Part shown: positions 13,985 to 26,398 of the stretch, in pieces
Numbering within the stretch: position 1 is the stretch's first letter
Layout: every line of letters starts with the position of its first letter
Source: Isoetes taiwanensis
Taxonomy: Eukaryota > Streptophyta > Lycopodiopsida > Isoetales > Isoetaceae
Direction: 5' to 3'
DNA: 64,000 bases
Assembly: GCA_021234155.1 (NCBI GenBank)
Contig: JAJEKV010000002.1
Span: 6,579,266-6,643,265 of the forward strand
The notes under the pieces: generated by a model
Seen by the model: the letters and a program-made list of their open reading frames with translations, nothing else
Told to the model about the DNA's origin: nothing
Database searches by the model: none
Made by a program: the position numbers and the translations under genes

Positions 13985-14217
13985 TTTGCTCCTTTTTATA
14001 TTCCTTCTCGCTTTGTTGGTGTTGTCTTGACATCATCCGGTGAGGAGATTACACATGTAACTCCTTCCTATAATGTCAAGTTTTGAAACTAGAGTTAGTG
14101 AAAGAAATACATGGTAATTCTTAGATCAGGATGAATATAAGAACGTAACATCATTAAACTAAGGGTTTTCAAAGCCTACAATGGTTGTACCATTGTTCTG
14201 AAGTTAGCAAATATATA

Positions 14218-16090
14218 CCTAAGCCTAACCTTAACCTATTTGGTTCAAGGTAGGCATCCTAGAAAACTAGAAACTTGTCCAGTTTTTCGAGAAATTATCG
14301 GATCGCCTAGGACCAGGCTGCCTTTGAAAACCCTTAGTCTTAGAGTATTGAACTGTTTAAATGGCATAACCTATACCAAAAGATCTTTCATGGTGAGTTC
14401 CTTCCAACTACATGAAAATAGTATATTTAATTGCCTAAATTGAACAACACGAGTAAAAATAGGCAAGAAAGAATTCAACTATATTAAAATAGTAGATATT
14501 TTTGCCAGCACTGGAAAGCCATCAGTCCTTTGCTTGGCAGACCTTGCATTTTAATGGATGCACATTTTTAACTAGTAGATAACTCGAAATTTTAGCAACT
14601 AAAATTAATGTCCCCAAGTATTAAACTAGGTTTAAAAGTCTATGCCAAAAAACAGCAGAAACTTGAACAGTTGCTTTCTATTTTTAATTCGTACTTTTTG
14701 CATATATGGTTAATTGTAGACCTTCTTTAACTATATTTATTGCCATACATCAGCAATTAAGCTTAAATGAGACTCTATACTACGAAACTAACATATTGCA
14801 TCCACCAAACGAAGTAGAAACAAGGCTTCCATAAATCTCTTTGTTGGTTCAAAATAAAGCAAAACTGGCAAACAGTAGGCCATTTATCAAGGTTTATCAG
14901 AAAATACCAGACAGAAGATGGCTGTAGAGTCCAGCCCCAGTTCACATGTTTTTGAGCATGAACTATTGCTAACATATTACCTTGTAAGCTTGAATTTAAA
15001 GACATAAAAACATTTGTAGACAAGTCCAGAATCTTGAAATCAATTAATCGCTCCTCCATTTCCAAGTTACTTCAGTCATCACAATTCAAATAAGAGAATG
15101 GAGATGAAGAACCGGTTACCTGTAACCAAACAGACCAACATTAGCAACAAAAATTGGTAATGAGGCAAGGGTTAACAAAGCTTGATGGTTCAATCATGGC
15201 TTTTAAGCCCTTCACCATTAAAAATAATCAAAGTTATAGTCAAATACTAGAAGCTACTCAAGCTAGAAAACTTAAGCTACCTGTATTTATTCATAAGTAA
15301 ATAGCCTTTACTGGGAGGAACTCGGAGCCATCCAAATGGCATGTAAAGGAAGATTCATGTCACGCCTTCCTCCTTTTAGTGGGAGTTCGGCAACTTTGCC
15401 TCGTTAAAGTAGAGTTAAAATCATGTTAACCTTTACCGAGAGCATGTTGCATGTGCAATGCTATATTGAAAACATCCGCCCCCTATGGCCACATTACATG
15501 CCAAGATCATGATCACAAGTTCATCAACCTGCTATCTTAAAAGTGAACTATCCAGAGACTCACTTTCCATAAAAAAAATTGCCTGTCGGTCTATCACTAC
15601 AAGTTTACCCAATAGACATAATTAAATATCAGCAAACTAACTCTTAGAATGAGAAAATTAACTACCAACAACTTAGCTTATTCGAATTACCCTTCACAGA
15701 TATTTTATATTCCCTATTCACCAAATGTTATCATCCACACACTTTGTGACAGCAATTATGCCAATCTTATGCCAAATGCACGAAGGCCTTATGTCAACAC
15801 TAATTATCAGTTATTAGAAGGCCATCAATATGCCACGAACCAGCTAAAGATTTAAAAATATCTACAAGCTATCTTTAAAAATATCTACAAGCTATCTTTA
15901 AAAATATCTACAGGCTATCTTTAAATGCTGCCCAAATGAATCAGACTTGGGCAAGCGTGGCATACACTACATATGGGCTGGCTTGCACTACACAGTCAAG
16001 CCTAGTTTGAGACCATTTAGTTCATGCCAGCAAAGGAGAACCTCAGATCAAAATTAAACTACATCTTAGCAGTATTAATGGGAAGAAACT
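14218..16090 (-). other. Long 3' non-coding region of the element, copy B
   Basis: Homologous to 6199-8080 and 22203-24070. It holds the tandem AAATATCTACAAGCTATCTT words near 15855-15920 and ends at the terminal motif at 14218. No gene seen. Confidence 0.6.
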
Positions 16091-16099
16091 AGAGCACTT

Positions 16100-16839
16100 T
16101 ATACTATTATAAGACAGAAAACCTGGTTGAGTTGAAGGCTATCTTCAAATTCCGAAGTTTTCGGGTCCTCCTCTTGCATGCCATCTTCCGGACCGGCCAG
16201 AGTCGCAATGTTGACCATCTCCTGGTCGTCCACCAAGTTTGCTCTGGGTTGGTGCCCTCATTACACATTGGCTCCTTGTTCTTGCTCAAATATTCAGCGA
16301 TATCTCCAACTCCCTTGCTTGTAGTTCGGCTAGATTATACTTGGCAACTATTTCACAAGCGGCTTCTTAGGGGGTGAGCAATAGACTGGTTTTCATCTTG
16401 CAAATCCTATCAAGGTCAATCCCGCTCTTATCTATCAGATCAATGAGCTTTGCTCCCGGGTGAAGCCCCTGTTGGCGTGCCTTTCTCCTTTGGCATAGCG
16501 CAAGCGGCTATCTCTATGCTTGCCTTTCGAGAAATAGTTCACGTGAGGATTAGAGCCTTGAGAACATGTCGCAGATAAGGAAAAAGTGCCATTGTACCCG
16601 GCACCAAATAAGGATGTCTCTGCCACTCACGATTTTGCAAGTCTTTGAAGCACTCTCATGGAACTAAATTTGTCGAGAATATTTAAGCTTACCAAATAAG
16701 TCCGTAGACAGTTTGTGAAATTTTGTCGCCATGCTTTGCCATGATGCTGAAATATTCGAGGCCGTGCTTGTGTCTCTCCTGTCATGATTTGCAGCCGAGA
16801 GCACCATCGAGGTTTCCGGTGCGGATTTAGGGTTTGCAA
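16100..16839 (-). pseudogene. Second coding-like block of the element, copy B
   Basis: Corresponds to 24076-24896 in copy C. Short frames (16839-16627, 16626-16435, 16289-16107) continue one another through frameshifts. SLNILDKFSSMRVL and SKNKEPMCNEGTNP are readable. No known domain is recognised. Confidence 0.45.
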
Positions 16840-17866
16840 AAGATTTGTTTAGGCATGTTCAAGGGTTTTGACCACTTTGCAAAAACTCTAAAGCTAGAAT
16901 AGTATGGTCTCACGAGAGAATGTGCACCCTATATTACGGGTTAATGTTTAACTTAAACATAAGTACCATGTTAGATAAGTTGAAGATTACCTCGATGGTG
17001 TTCAACCTTCGGTGGTTTATATGAGCAATGTATTCTTATTTTAACTAAATCCCCAAAGGTTTAACTGTCACCTTAGCACAAATTTCCGGTGGTGGTAAAA
17101 AAAAAAACCTTTCAATATCTTCTTGACAAAACTATCTCTTTATTGGCCCTTGAATAATATGGAGTTTGCATAATCCCTAAGCTCATAAAGGAAAAGGCAA
17201 CCTTAACAATATGGCAGCGTTAACAATATGGCAGAACTTTTGAATTTCCATGATCATTAAATTGGGCTAGAGAAATCAATTAAATCGATCTTTGACTTGC
17301 CAACATTTAGAGCTATTAAATAGCACTAGTATAAGACAAAGTCAAAATTAGTAAAGGATTACGCTCCATATTAAGAGATTATGCTCCATAGACCCAGGAC
17401 ACTACATAGATGTGCAGGTGTGAGAACTGGCAACCATGTAATTATGGCAGAGCTTTCCAGCTTTCGCCACACTAAATTGGGATTGAGATACCCATCGGTT
17501 GAAGACCATTACCTTACCATAGCTTAGAGCCATGGAGCAATAGTGAGTCATATAAACCTGATGGCATGAATTCAAGAGAAGCTCACTTAGTTTAGAACAA
17601 TAAAAAGAAAAGGGCGGTGCCTGGGCCACTTCTATAAGGATGCAGGTTACGCTGTGGCTGAGGGGTTTATTTCCTGCCGGATGTCCCATAAAAGCATGGT
17701 TTTTAAAGGCTAGCAGATATGTCCTATACATGAATATTACAATCAATAAAATGCTAAGCATTCCATTACTGGAACGCCACCTAATACCACCACGAAACCT
17801 TCCTATATATTTATATATGAATATATGTATATATACAAGAAAATTTTAGCCTACCTCCAACCGGAA

Positions 17867-17936
17867 GGCAGGAAGTTGGTCCCATGGATAGTATAGGGCG
17901 AGGAGGGTCCCTATACTGCTAGGGACCACTCCTGCC
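17867..17936 (-). ncRNA. 70-nt hairpin downstream of RT, copy B
   Basis: Same sequence and pairing as at 9853-9922: arms GGCAGGA/TCCTGCC, TGGTCCC/GGGACCA and AGTATAGGG/CCCTATACT. It sits about 90 bases after the RT stop. The truncated copy C begins just 3' of the place where this hairpin would be, so it may mark the point where partial copies start. Confidence 0.6.
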
Positions 17937-18026
17937 GACTAAACTTAGTTTGAAACCAAATGCTAAAATAAAGCAAAAGTAGAGTCATACCTGTAAGAGA
18001 TCAGGTTTTTGTACATGATGATATTG

Positions 18027-21000
18027 TCAAACTTTAGGACCAGGAAATGTCTCATTTTTAATATTACGCAAACCGTGCTCCAAATGTCCTTCTTTTCAAA
18101 CCCTTTTTGGATGAAGAGCAACATAAGCTGATGTATATCCTTTCTTTGCTTATGTTGGGCATCTATGTACATATAAGAAAGGGATAAGCTGAGAGATAAT
18201 GACGTTTTTGCCATGTTATATGGCCTACATCCACTTGCATCCACAAACTTAGAAATCTGAAATGGTAAATAATCCCGTTTGTCATACCTATTCATGGTGT
18301 AAGTACCATGGCCAGGTTAATTATCTCAATGCTCATGTTGAGAAAAGTGGACTGTTTGTCCTTTATAGTGCTCTCTTTGTCCTTTATAGTGCTCTACGAG
18401 CGGTGCCTCCCAATATAATGTCTCATCTTTGATCTCTAGATCTTTGCAAATTATAAATCATAGGGTTACGCTTATTGCACTCACCTATCCCAAGAGCTGG
18501 TGCGATATATTTATTGTTCATCTTTGATTAGGTCGTCCATATATCTATGAGTATTGTTGTATGCAGCAGCCTCTTCTAGCTTTCCAAAGCTTAACTAGTT
18601 TGCAAATAAACTTGAATTCAAACCAACCTAGATAAAGGTTGCACCAAAGCGGGACTTTCGAGAACCCCATAGGGATTCCCTTGATCTGTCTCCAAATCCT
18701 ATCCCCATCGCAAAAAGCAATTTTTGAAGAAGCCAAACATTCATGTGAACAAATCTATCCTTTTTAATGCAAACCCATTGATCACTACCAGGGGTTTTGG
18801 TTTTCCACTCAAGGCAAATTTGATTGCTGCCTTTAACCTTATACCACATTTCATACTTTACAGATTTCATCTTTTGAAATGCCCATATTAAGTCGGCAAT
18901 CTCTTGTATTACCTGACAGATGCCTTCGTTTCCTGTGATAGGAATATTCTCGTAGCAACGTGCTATATCAGCAACAAACACATCATTAATCTCTGCTGGC
19001 ATATTGCACGTCAAGTCATATATGGAATTAATAAACCAGGCTCCTTTAATCTTTTTCTTTAAGAAGAAGTTAGCACCTTTCAATTTGTACTCACATACTT
19101 GTGGCCAGATGTCCATAAAGGAATTCAGGCCTGCAGCTATGAGAGATGATAGCTGTGAAAAGACTGTCTGGTTGGCGTTTGTAAGCCATCTGTAACTCTT
19201 TTTATGAGCTTTGAAAATCCCAAAAAGGTATGATAATTCAGAGAAATTGAGCTCCCATTCCCCAAGGAAATCTTGTATATCCAGTGTGATTTGAGTCTTT
19301 AGGGATCTGCGCATGGAGGTGAGTTTCTTCAAAATCGCTCTTGGTCACCCTAACAAGAGCTGCTCTTTCTTTATCTTTGTGGGCATATAAAAGAGGGATT
19401 ATTAGAGGCTTTGTCAACACGATACATATAGGTTATTAACTAACCAAAGTATGTTCCTTATCACAAATTTGCATCTTTGAAAGGAAATTTTTTTCTTATC
19501 TTTGCGGTCGCCTAAATTTGTTCGATGCAAGTGCTTTAGATTTTTGAGAATCTCATTTTTGCAGGCTAGAATGCACTCTTTTTTGGTGTCCCAGCGGTAG
19601 GGAAGCGGTTTACCTCAAAGAATTGGGTAATGGTCAACTTGATTTCCCCTAATGAATTGTAACATTGAAAAAGGTTTATCCGGAATATGGTTAAGACCAA
19701 TCCTGAGCCATTTTCGCAGTGCTTTACTGTGGACAATGTCTAGCTTAGTAGTTCTAATATGCCCTATATCCTGATCGATAAATCTTTTTAGACTTGGATT
19801 AGAACAAGGGCAAGGCATTTCTTCTGCTCCAGCAAACACTTTTCTGGGTTTATATAACATGCTTTTTAGATTCCTGGTGTACCTCCAACCAAAGACTGTT
19901 TCCTCATAGATCCTTTCCCCAAGTTCTCCAAGCCTATTGCTGATCACTTCCTTGAATATCTTTGCAAACTTAATTTTGTCAATGAACTTTGAAAAGAATT
20001 TGAAATGGACAAATTTCTTGGCCTTGGTGTTATTCAAAGTCTGTAGCGCCCATCTTCCTTCAGCTTTTCTTGAGAGGGTCCTAATTTTGTTCTGTTAACA
20101 AAGGCTGAGGTTATTTACAAATAAAAGTTAAATTTACTAAACACTTACATGGTGATGCTTAAGTGCCCGTGCCGACATTTCAGTTAGGAGGAGCTTTTAT
20201 TATGGAAACATATCATTTCCAGAATTCTTTAGGGGCATAAAAATGCAGTCTTAAAATGGCTGGCCCTAGGGCCTGCCTCTCTTTTGTAATAAGCCAATGG
20301 CTTTACTTGTTAGCAAAAAAGCTAAAGCACTATATTGGAACTTAAAACTGGAATAAGTAGTACAACATGTTATTTTACCTCGATTTCAGAAACTCAGCTT
20401 GTTTTGCTGTATTCCCGCAGTCCTGTTCTCGTTGGTTGGGTTGCCCTTGTTGACAGAATGTCCAGTATTGCATTGAGGTGCAGGGGCCTCACTGGTATCC
20501 AGTCTGCTACTAGTAGCTGTCTTGGTGCATGAACTGGTAGCTCCCTTACGTGCCGTAGGGGGCATGATGATCTCGATCTCCTCATCTGTGTGCTTTCCTT
20601 TACGTTTAAAGTTGCCTATCTGAAATTTCTCTTCGCGTTCCTTTTCGAGGGCCTTTTCCAAGAAGTTTTTATCCTTGATTGTCCTTTCAAGAATTTCTGC
20701 CATTTTTGAATTTCCAAATTCAGCTTTGAGATTTGCATGTTTGTCATCAGCATACCTGAGTGCCATTTTCATCATGGTTTCCCTAACTTTCAGATACCCA
20801 ATAAAGGCTATGCCAGCAGTCCTCATGGGTGCAGAGTTCATCATCTCATGGAACTTGTGGAATTTGTAGGTGCTGGAAAACCCAGGCCAGAGTTTATCCA
20901 TGCTATTGAGCATATACCATACAGCCTGGTCATACCAGGTAATATGATCCCTACAAGTATCCTCCTCATTTCTGTTGTACCTGTTATTAGCAAATCTGTC

Positions 21001-21969
21001 ACATCGGCATTTAAGGTACGGACAGAAAGTCCTCCATATTTTGTTAATGTAGAAGCTATCACGTCCTTCAATGGTATTGGCCATGTGGCCCTTCTGCCCT
21101 ATGTAGATCCCATTGTTTTTATCACATTTTTTTCCGAAGAACTTAGTATTTTTGCATGGCAAATCGACATCGATCTTTCCAATCCTTTTTCTGAAACTTA
21201 TTGCATCTTTCTGAGCCTGTTCAACCTCAGCATCAGTAATACTCATAATGTTCCTTAACGTGGTTACACTAAGGGGGGCCAGGACCCCTAGGTTTCCTGT
21301 TTCCCATAGCGCATGATGACATACTACGCCATGCAACTCAACTAATCTTGCAGACATGATAGGAAAATGCCCACAGTTAAACAATGTGAGGGATTTAATG
21401 TGGTAATCCTCCAATTGTTTGGAAATCTCATCTGGTTCCTCTTCAACAGAATTTTCTGTGGTATTGTCCCCTAATAGAGCACGTTGTTCTGCTTCACTTA
21501 GCATAGAAATATCAAACAGAAAGTTAGAGGTGGCCACCACTTTTTTCTGTTTCGGCATCTGCTTTTGACTCTTCTTAGTGTTCTTCCCCAGGGAGGGATT
21601 TGAAACCCTAGAGTTATTGGTCAATTCCAAGGCACTAGACGCCTTAATACAGTTGAGCACATCAACCAACTCTTTTTCCTGTGCCTCAGCATGTGCTAGT
21701 GGCAGAGCTTCGTACACTTCATCAATAATTTTCATAGCTTTGATAAGGTCACAACCTGGTTTGTTGACTTTGGCAGCAAGATCCAGCATATTGTTGAAAC
21801 CGAGAAAGGTGATGACAGAGGTGTCCTCATCCCCAAGAAATGCTTCCCTTTTGATAAGGTATTTATGCACCTCAGGTTTAATGATGCATCCAAGCATATT
21901 ACGCTTTGCATTATTGGAATAATAATTAAGTGTATTCTTGTATCCAAAGGCAAAAGGCACGGGTCCCAT
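18027..21969 (-). CDS. Reverse transcriptase of a Penelope-like element, with intron
   Basis: Exon 1 (21969-20379) is open for the whole 527-codon frame. It has a basic stretch (~130-143), an acidic one (ENSVEEEPDE), a Cys/His cluster (LKCRCDRF...DTCRDH, ~320-345) and a probable coiled coil near 450. It ends at GAG|GTAAAA; the acceptor TTAACAG| at 20092 opens exon 2 (20091-18027) in frame, giving ...IE-NKIRTLSRKAEGRW. Exon 2 carries CPCSNPSLKRF...GHIRTTKLDIV and GLNHIPDKP (~19700-19790), LSYLFGIFKAHK (~19200-19240), ADIARCYENIPI (motif A, ~18940-18975), IKGIPMGF (motif B, ~18665-18690), RYMDDL (motif C, 18532-18546) and the C-terminal NRYDKRDYLPF block. The YENIP and GIPMG forms and the DKASNN motif (clear in copy A) are typical of Penelope-like RTs. 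Exon 2 needs frame corrections, mostly at CAG/CTG sites. The function of the exon 1 domain is unknown. Confidence 0.78.
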
Positions 21970-22202
21970 TTTGCTCCTTTTATATTCCTTACTGCTTTGT
22001 TGGTGTTGTCTTCAGCATCATCTGGTGAGGAGATTACACATGTAACTCCTTCCTATAATGTCAAGTTTTAGAAACTAGAGTTAGTGAAAGAAATACATGG
22101 TAATTCTTAGATCAGATGAATATAAGAACGTAACATCATTAAACTAAGGGTTTTCAAAGCTTACAATGGTTGTACCATTGTTCTGAAGTTAGCAAATATA
22201 TA

Positions 22203-25200
22203 CCTAAGCCTAACCTTAACCTATTTGGTTCAAGGTAGGCATCCTAGAAAACTAGAAACTTGTCCAGTTTTTCCAGAAATTATCAGACCCTGGCCTAGAC
22301 CAGGGCAGCTTTGAAAACCCTTAGTCTTAGAGTATTGAACTGTTTAAATGGCATAACCTATACCAAAAGATCTTTCATGGTGAGTTTCTTCCAACTACAT
22401 GAAAATAGTATATTTAATTGCCTAAATTGAACAACACGAGTAAAAATAGACGGCAAAGAATTCAACTATATTAAAATAGTAGATATTTTTGCCAGCACTG
22501 GAAAGCCATCAGTCCTTTGCTTGGCAAACCTTGCATTTTAATGGATGCACATTTTTAACTAATAGATAACTCGAAATTTTAGCAACTAAAAATAATGTCC
22601 CCAAATATTAGACTAGGTTTAAAAGTCTATGCCAAAAAAAACAGCAGAAACTTGAACAGTTGCTTTCTATTTTTAATTCGTACTATTGCATATATGGTTA
22701 ATTGTAGACCTTCTTTAACTATATTTATTGCCATGCATCAGCAATTAAGTCTAGACTACGAAACTAACATATTGCATCCACCAAACGAAGTAGAAACAAG
22801 GCTTCCATAAATCTCTTTGTTGGTTCAAACTAAAGCAAAACTGGTAAACAGTAGGCCATTTATCAAGGTTTATCAGAAAATACCAGACAGAAGATGGCTG
22901 TAGAGTCCAGCCCCAGTTCACATGTTTTTGAGCATGAACTATTGCTAACATATTACCTTGTAAGCTTGAATTTAAAGACATAAAAACATTTGTAGACAGG
23001 TCCAGAATCTTGAAATCAATTAATCGCTCCTCCATTTCCAAGTTACTTCAGTCATCACAATTCAAATAAGAGAATGGAGATGAAGAACCGGTTACCTGTA
23101 ACCAACCAGACCAACATTAGCAACAAAAATTGGTAATGAGGCAAGGGTTAACAGGTAAGCAGTGGTTCAATCATGGCTTTTCGCCCTTCACCATTAAAAA
23201 TAATCAGGTTATAGTCAAATACTAGAAGCTACTCAAGCTAGAAAACTTAAGCTACAGCCTGTATTTATTCATAAGTAAATAGCCTTTAACAGGAGAACTG
23301 AGCCATCCAAATGGCATGCGAAGGAAGATTCATGTCACGTCTTCCTCCTTTAGTGGGGTTCAGCAACTTTGCCTCGATTAGTAAAGTAGAGTTAAGCGTA
23401 TGTTAACCTTTACCTGAGCATGGTCTGCATGTGCAATGCTATATTGAAACCTCTGTCGGCCCTATGGCCACATTACATGCCAAGATCATGATCACAAGTT
23501 CATCAACCTGCTATCTTAAAAGTGAACTATCCAGAGACTCACTTTCCATAAAAAAATTGCCTGTCGGTCTATCACTACAAGTTTACCCAATAGACATAAT
23601 TAAATATCGACAAACTAACTCTTAGAATGAGAAAATTAACTACCAACAACTTAGCTTATTCAATTACCCTTCACAGATATTTTATATTCCCTATTCACCA
23701 AATGTTATCATCCACACACTTTGTGACAGCAATTATGCCAATCTTATGCCTAATGCACGAAGGCCTTATGTCAACACTAATTATCAGTTATTAGAAGGCC
23801 ATCAATATGCCACGAACCAGCTAAAGATTTAAAAATATCTACAAGCTATCTTTAAAAATATCTACAAGCTATCTTTAAAAATATCTACAGGCTATCTTTA
23901 AATGCTGCCCAAATGAATCAGACTTGGGCAAGCGTGGCATACACTACATATGGGCTGGCTTGCACTACACAGTCAAGCCTAGTTTGAGACCATTTAGTTC
24001 ATGCCAGCAAAGGAGAACCTCAGATCAAAATTAAACTACATCTTAGCAGTATTAATGGGAAGAAACTAGAGCACTTTATACTATTATAAGACAGAAAACC
24101 TGGTTGAGTTGAAGGCTATCTTCAAATTCTGAGTTTTCGTCCTCCTCTTGCATGCCATCTTCCGGACCGCCAGAGTTGCGCAATGTTGACCATCTCACGG
24201 TCGATCCACCAAGTTTGCTGCTGGGTTGGTGCCCTCATTACACATTGGCTCCTTGTTCTTGCTCAAATATTCACTGATATCTCCAACTCCCTTGCTTGTA
24301 GTTCCAGCTAGATTATACTTGGCAACTATTTCCTGAAGCAGCTTCTTAGGGGGCTGAGCAATAGACTGGTTTTTCATCTTGCAAATCCTATCAAGGTCAA
24401 TCCCGCTCTTATCTATCAGATCAATGAGCTTTGCTCTGGTGAAGCCCCTGTTGGGCGTGCCTTTCTCCTTTGGCATAGCAGGCAAGCGGCTATCTCTATG
24501 CTTGCCTTTCCAGAAATAGTTCACAGAGGATTAGAGCCTTGAGAACATGTCGCAGATAAGGAAAAGTGCCATTGTACCCGGCACCAAATAAGGATGTCTC
24601 TGCCCACTACGATTTTGCAAGTGCTGAAGCACTCTCATGGAACTAAATTTGTCAGAATATTTAAGCTTACCAAATAAGTCCAGAGACAGGCTTGTGGGGC
24701 TGTCGCCATGCTTTGCCATGATGCTGAAATATTCGAGGCCGTGCTTGTGTCTCTCCCTGTCATGATTTGCCGCTTCCGAGAGCACCATCGAGGTTTCCAG
24801 TGCCGGATTTAGGTTTGCCGAAAAGAGCTGTTTAGGCATGTTCAAGGGTTTTTGACCACTTTGCAAAACTCTAAAGCTAGAATAGTATGGTCTCACGAGA
24901 GAATGTGCACCCCTATATTACGGGTTAATGTTTAACTTAAACATAAGTACCATGTTAGATAAGTTCAATTATTACCTCGATGGTGTTCAACCTTCGCCTT
25001 ATATGAGCAATGTATTCTTATTTTAACTAAATCCCCAAAGGTTTTAAGCGTCACCTTAGCACAAATTTCGGTGGTGGTTTTTAAAAAAAACCTTCAAAAG
25101 ATTATCTTGATGAGAAAACTATCTCTTTATTGGCCCTTGAATAATATGGAGTTTGCATAATCCCTAAGCTCATAAAGGGGAGCGGCAACCTTAACAATAT

Positions 25201-25826
25201 GGCAAGCGTTAACAATATGGCGAGAACTTTTGAATTTCCATGATCATTAAATTGGGCTAGAGAAATCAATTAAATCGATCTTTGACTTGCCAACATTTAG
25301 AGCTATTAAATAGCACTAGTATAAGACAACGTCAAAAATTAGTAAAGGATTACGCTCCATATTAAGAGATTATGCTCCATAGACCCAGGACACTACATAG
25401 ATGTGCAGGTGTGAGAACTGGCAACCATGTAATTATGGCAGAGCTTTCCAGCTTTCGCCACACTAAATTGGGATTGAGATACCCATCGGTTGAAGACCAT
25501 TACCTTACCATAGCTTAGAGCCATGGAGCAATAGTGAGCTGTCGAAACAGTGGCATGAATTCAAGAGAAGCTCACTTAGTTTAGAACAATAAAAAGAAAA
25601 GGGCGGTGCCTGGGCCACTTCTATAAGGATGCAGGTTACGCTGTGGCTGAGGGGTTTATTTCCTGCCGGATGTCCCATAAAAGCATGGTTTTTAAAGGCT
25701 AGCAGATATGTCCTATACATGAATATTACAATCAATAAAATGCTAAGCATTCCAGCCCCTGGAACGCCACCTAATACCACCCTGAAACCTTCATATATAT
25801 TTATATATGAATATATGTATATATAT
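22203..25826 (-). mobile_element. Penelope-like retroelement copy C, 5'-truncated
   Basis: Matches the 3' 3.6 kb of copies A and B. Similarity stops at about 25826 inside a TA-rich run, just 3' of the hairpin position, so the RT gene is absent. A 5'-truncated copy placed upstream of a full copy on the same strand is the usual organisation of Penelope-like elements. The LINE begins right beyond the break, so truncation by LINE insertion with loss of flanking DNA is an alternative. Confidence 0.8.
24076..24896 (-). CDS. Unknown acidic-tailed protein of the element (best copy)
   Basis: Two long frames (24896-24531 and 24524-24195) and a third segment to the stop at 24076 form one protein of roughly 270 residues after two frame changes. 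Readable parts are HDRERHKHGLEYFSIMAKHG, DKFSSMRVLQHLQNRSGQRH, RGFTRAKLIDLIDKSGIDLD, KKLLQEIVAKYNLAGTTSKG and an acidic C-terminus. The RAKLIDLIDKSGI part looks like a small helical DNA-binding fold, but I cannot name the family. All three copies keep the block. It follows the RT gene and hairpin in copies A and B. Confidence 0.5.
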
Positions 25827-26398
25827 ATAATAGGCTGTGGCTGGCTGAAACACAAGAGCTAGATACAGCATACAGAGCTCAAGGTGATTTGAGAAGTCTT
25901 GAACTCCCACAACATATGCTCATAACACTAGAGCTATGTATTATCTGGAGCTCTTTGCATAGCTCTCAGATATCTCACTGAGCCTAGAATAGTGGAAAGC
26001 TCCCCAGCTCCACTTGACAGGTGGGAAGCTCCATTTTTCAGAGTAAGAATTGGTTTTTCCATTAATCAAGAAAAACAGTACATGGTTAACCTGCTAAAAA
26101 TAGCATAGATCATTGAAACAAAATGTCCCTAGATTTTGTCCATCACCAAGAGGTGAGTGGAGAACTATTCAAAAGATGTAGTCAGAGTTGAAGTTTGACT
26201 CGTTATGATAGAAGTCAAAATTTTCAAATAACAGTCTGTTGATGATAGAAAAAGAGTCACGACCCCAGCAAAATTCTTCAATCACCTGTACTAGCCAAAA
26301 CCAAAACAAGATTAGGAAGCAAGGTTGAGAAAAGGATGTTCAGGTTGGTGGGAATACAATCCCAGGAGTTCAAATATAGGATTAGGAGAGTGGCAGGC

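Larger units (their letters stand above)
6199..14217 (-). mobile_element. Penelope-like retroelement, tandem copy A (8.0 kb)
   Basis: First of three head-to-tail copies on the minus strand. In element order it carries a long N-terminal domain plus reverse transcriptase gene (13984-10015, one intron), a 70-nt hairpin (9853-9922), a second coding-like block (~8830-8096) and a ~2-kb 3' region ending at 6199. It matches copy B along its length, with differences concentrated at CAG/CTG sites. Copies join directly, tail of one to head of the next (...TTGCTAACTTCAGAAC next to ...GGCTTAGGTATATA on the minus strand). Penelope-like elements are known for such tandem arrangement, for 5'-truncated partners and for retaining introns. 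No GIY-YIG endonuclease was recognised. Confidence 0.8.
14218..22202 (-). mobile_element. Penelope-like retroelement, tandem copy B (8.0 kb)
   Basis: Second full-length copy, directly joined to copies A and C without spacer. It has the longest open frame of the array (527 codons) and keeps the YMDD catalytic motif, so it is the best reference for the element. Gene order on the minus strand is the N-terminal domain/RT gene, hairpin, acidic second ORF, long 3' region. The 5' end lies at about 22202, where it abuts the 3' terminus of copy C. Confidence 0.82.

Noticed and set aside
20379-21969. GIY-YIG endonuclease in the exon 1 domain, from GIYIGQKG
   Set aside because: A real GIY-YIG domain has GIY and YIG about ten residues apart and catalytic Arg/Glu further on. 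Only a compact look-alike is seen.
6199-25826. Hammerhead ribozyme in the retroelement
   Set aside because: The core words CTGANGA and GAAA in suitable spacing were not found by eye around the hairpin or the copy junctions. A covariance search could still find a divergent one.
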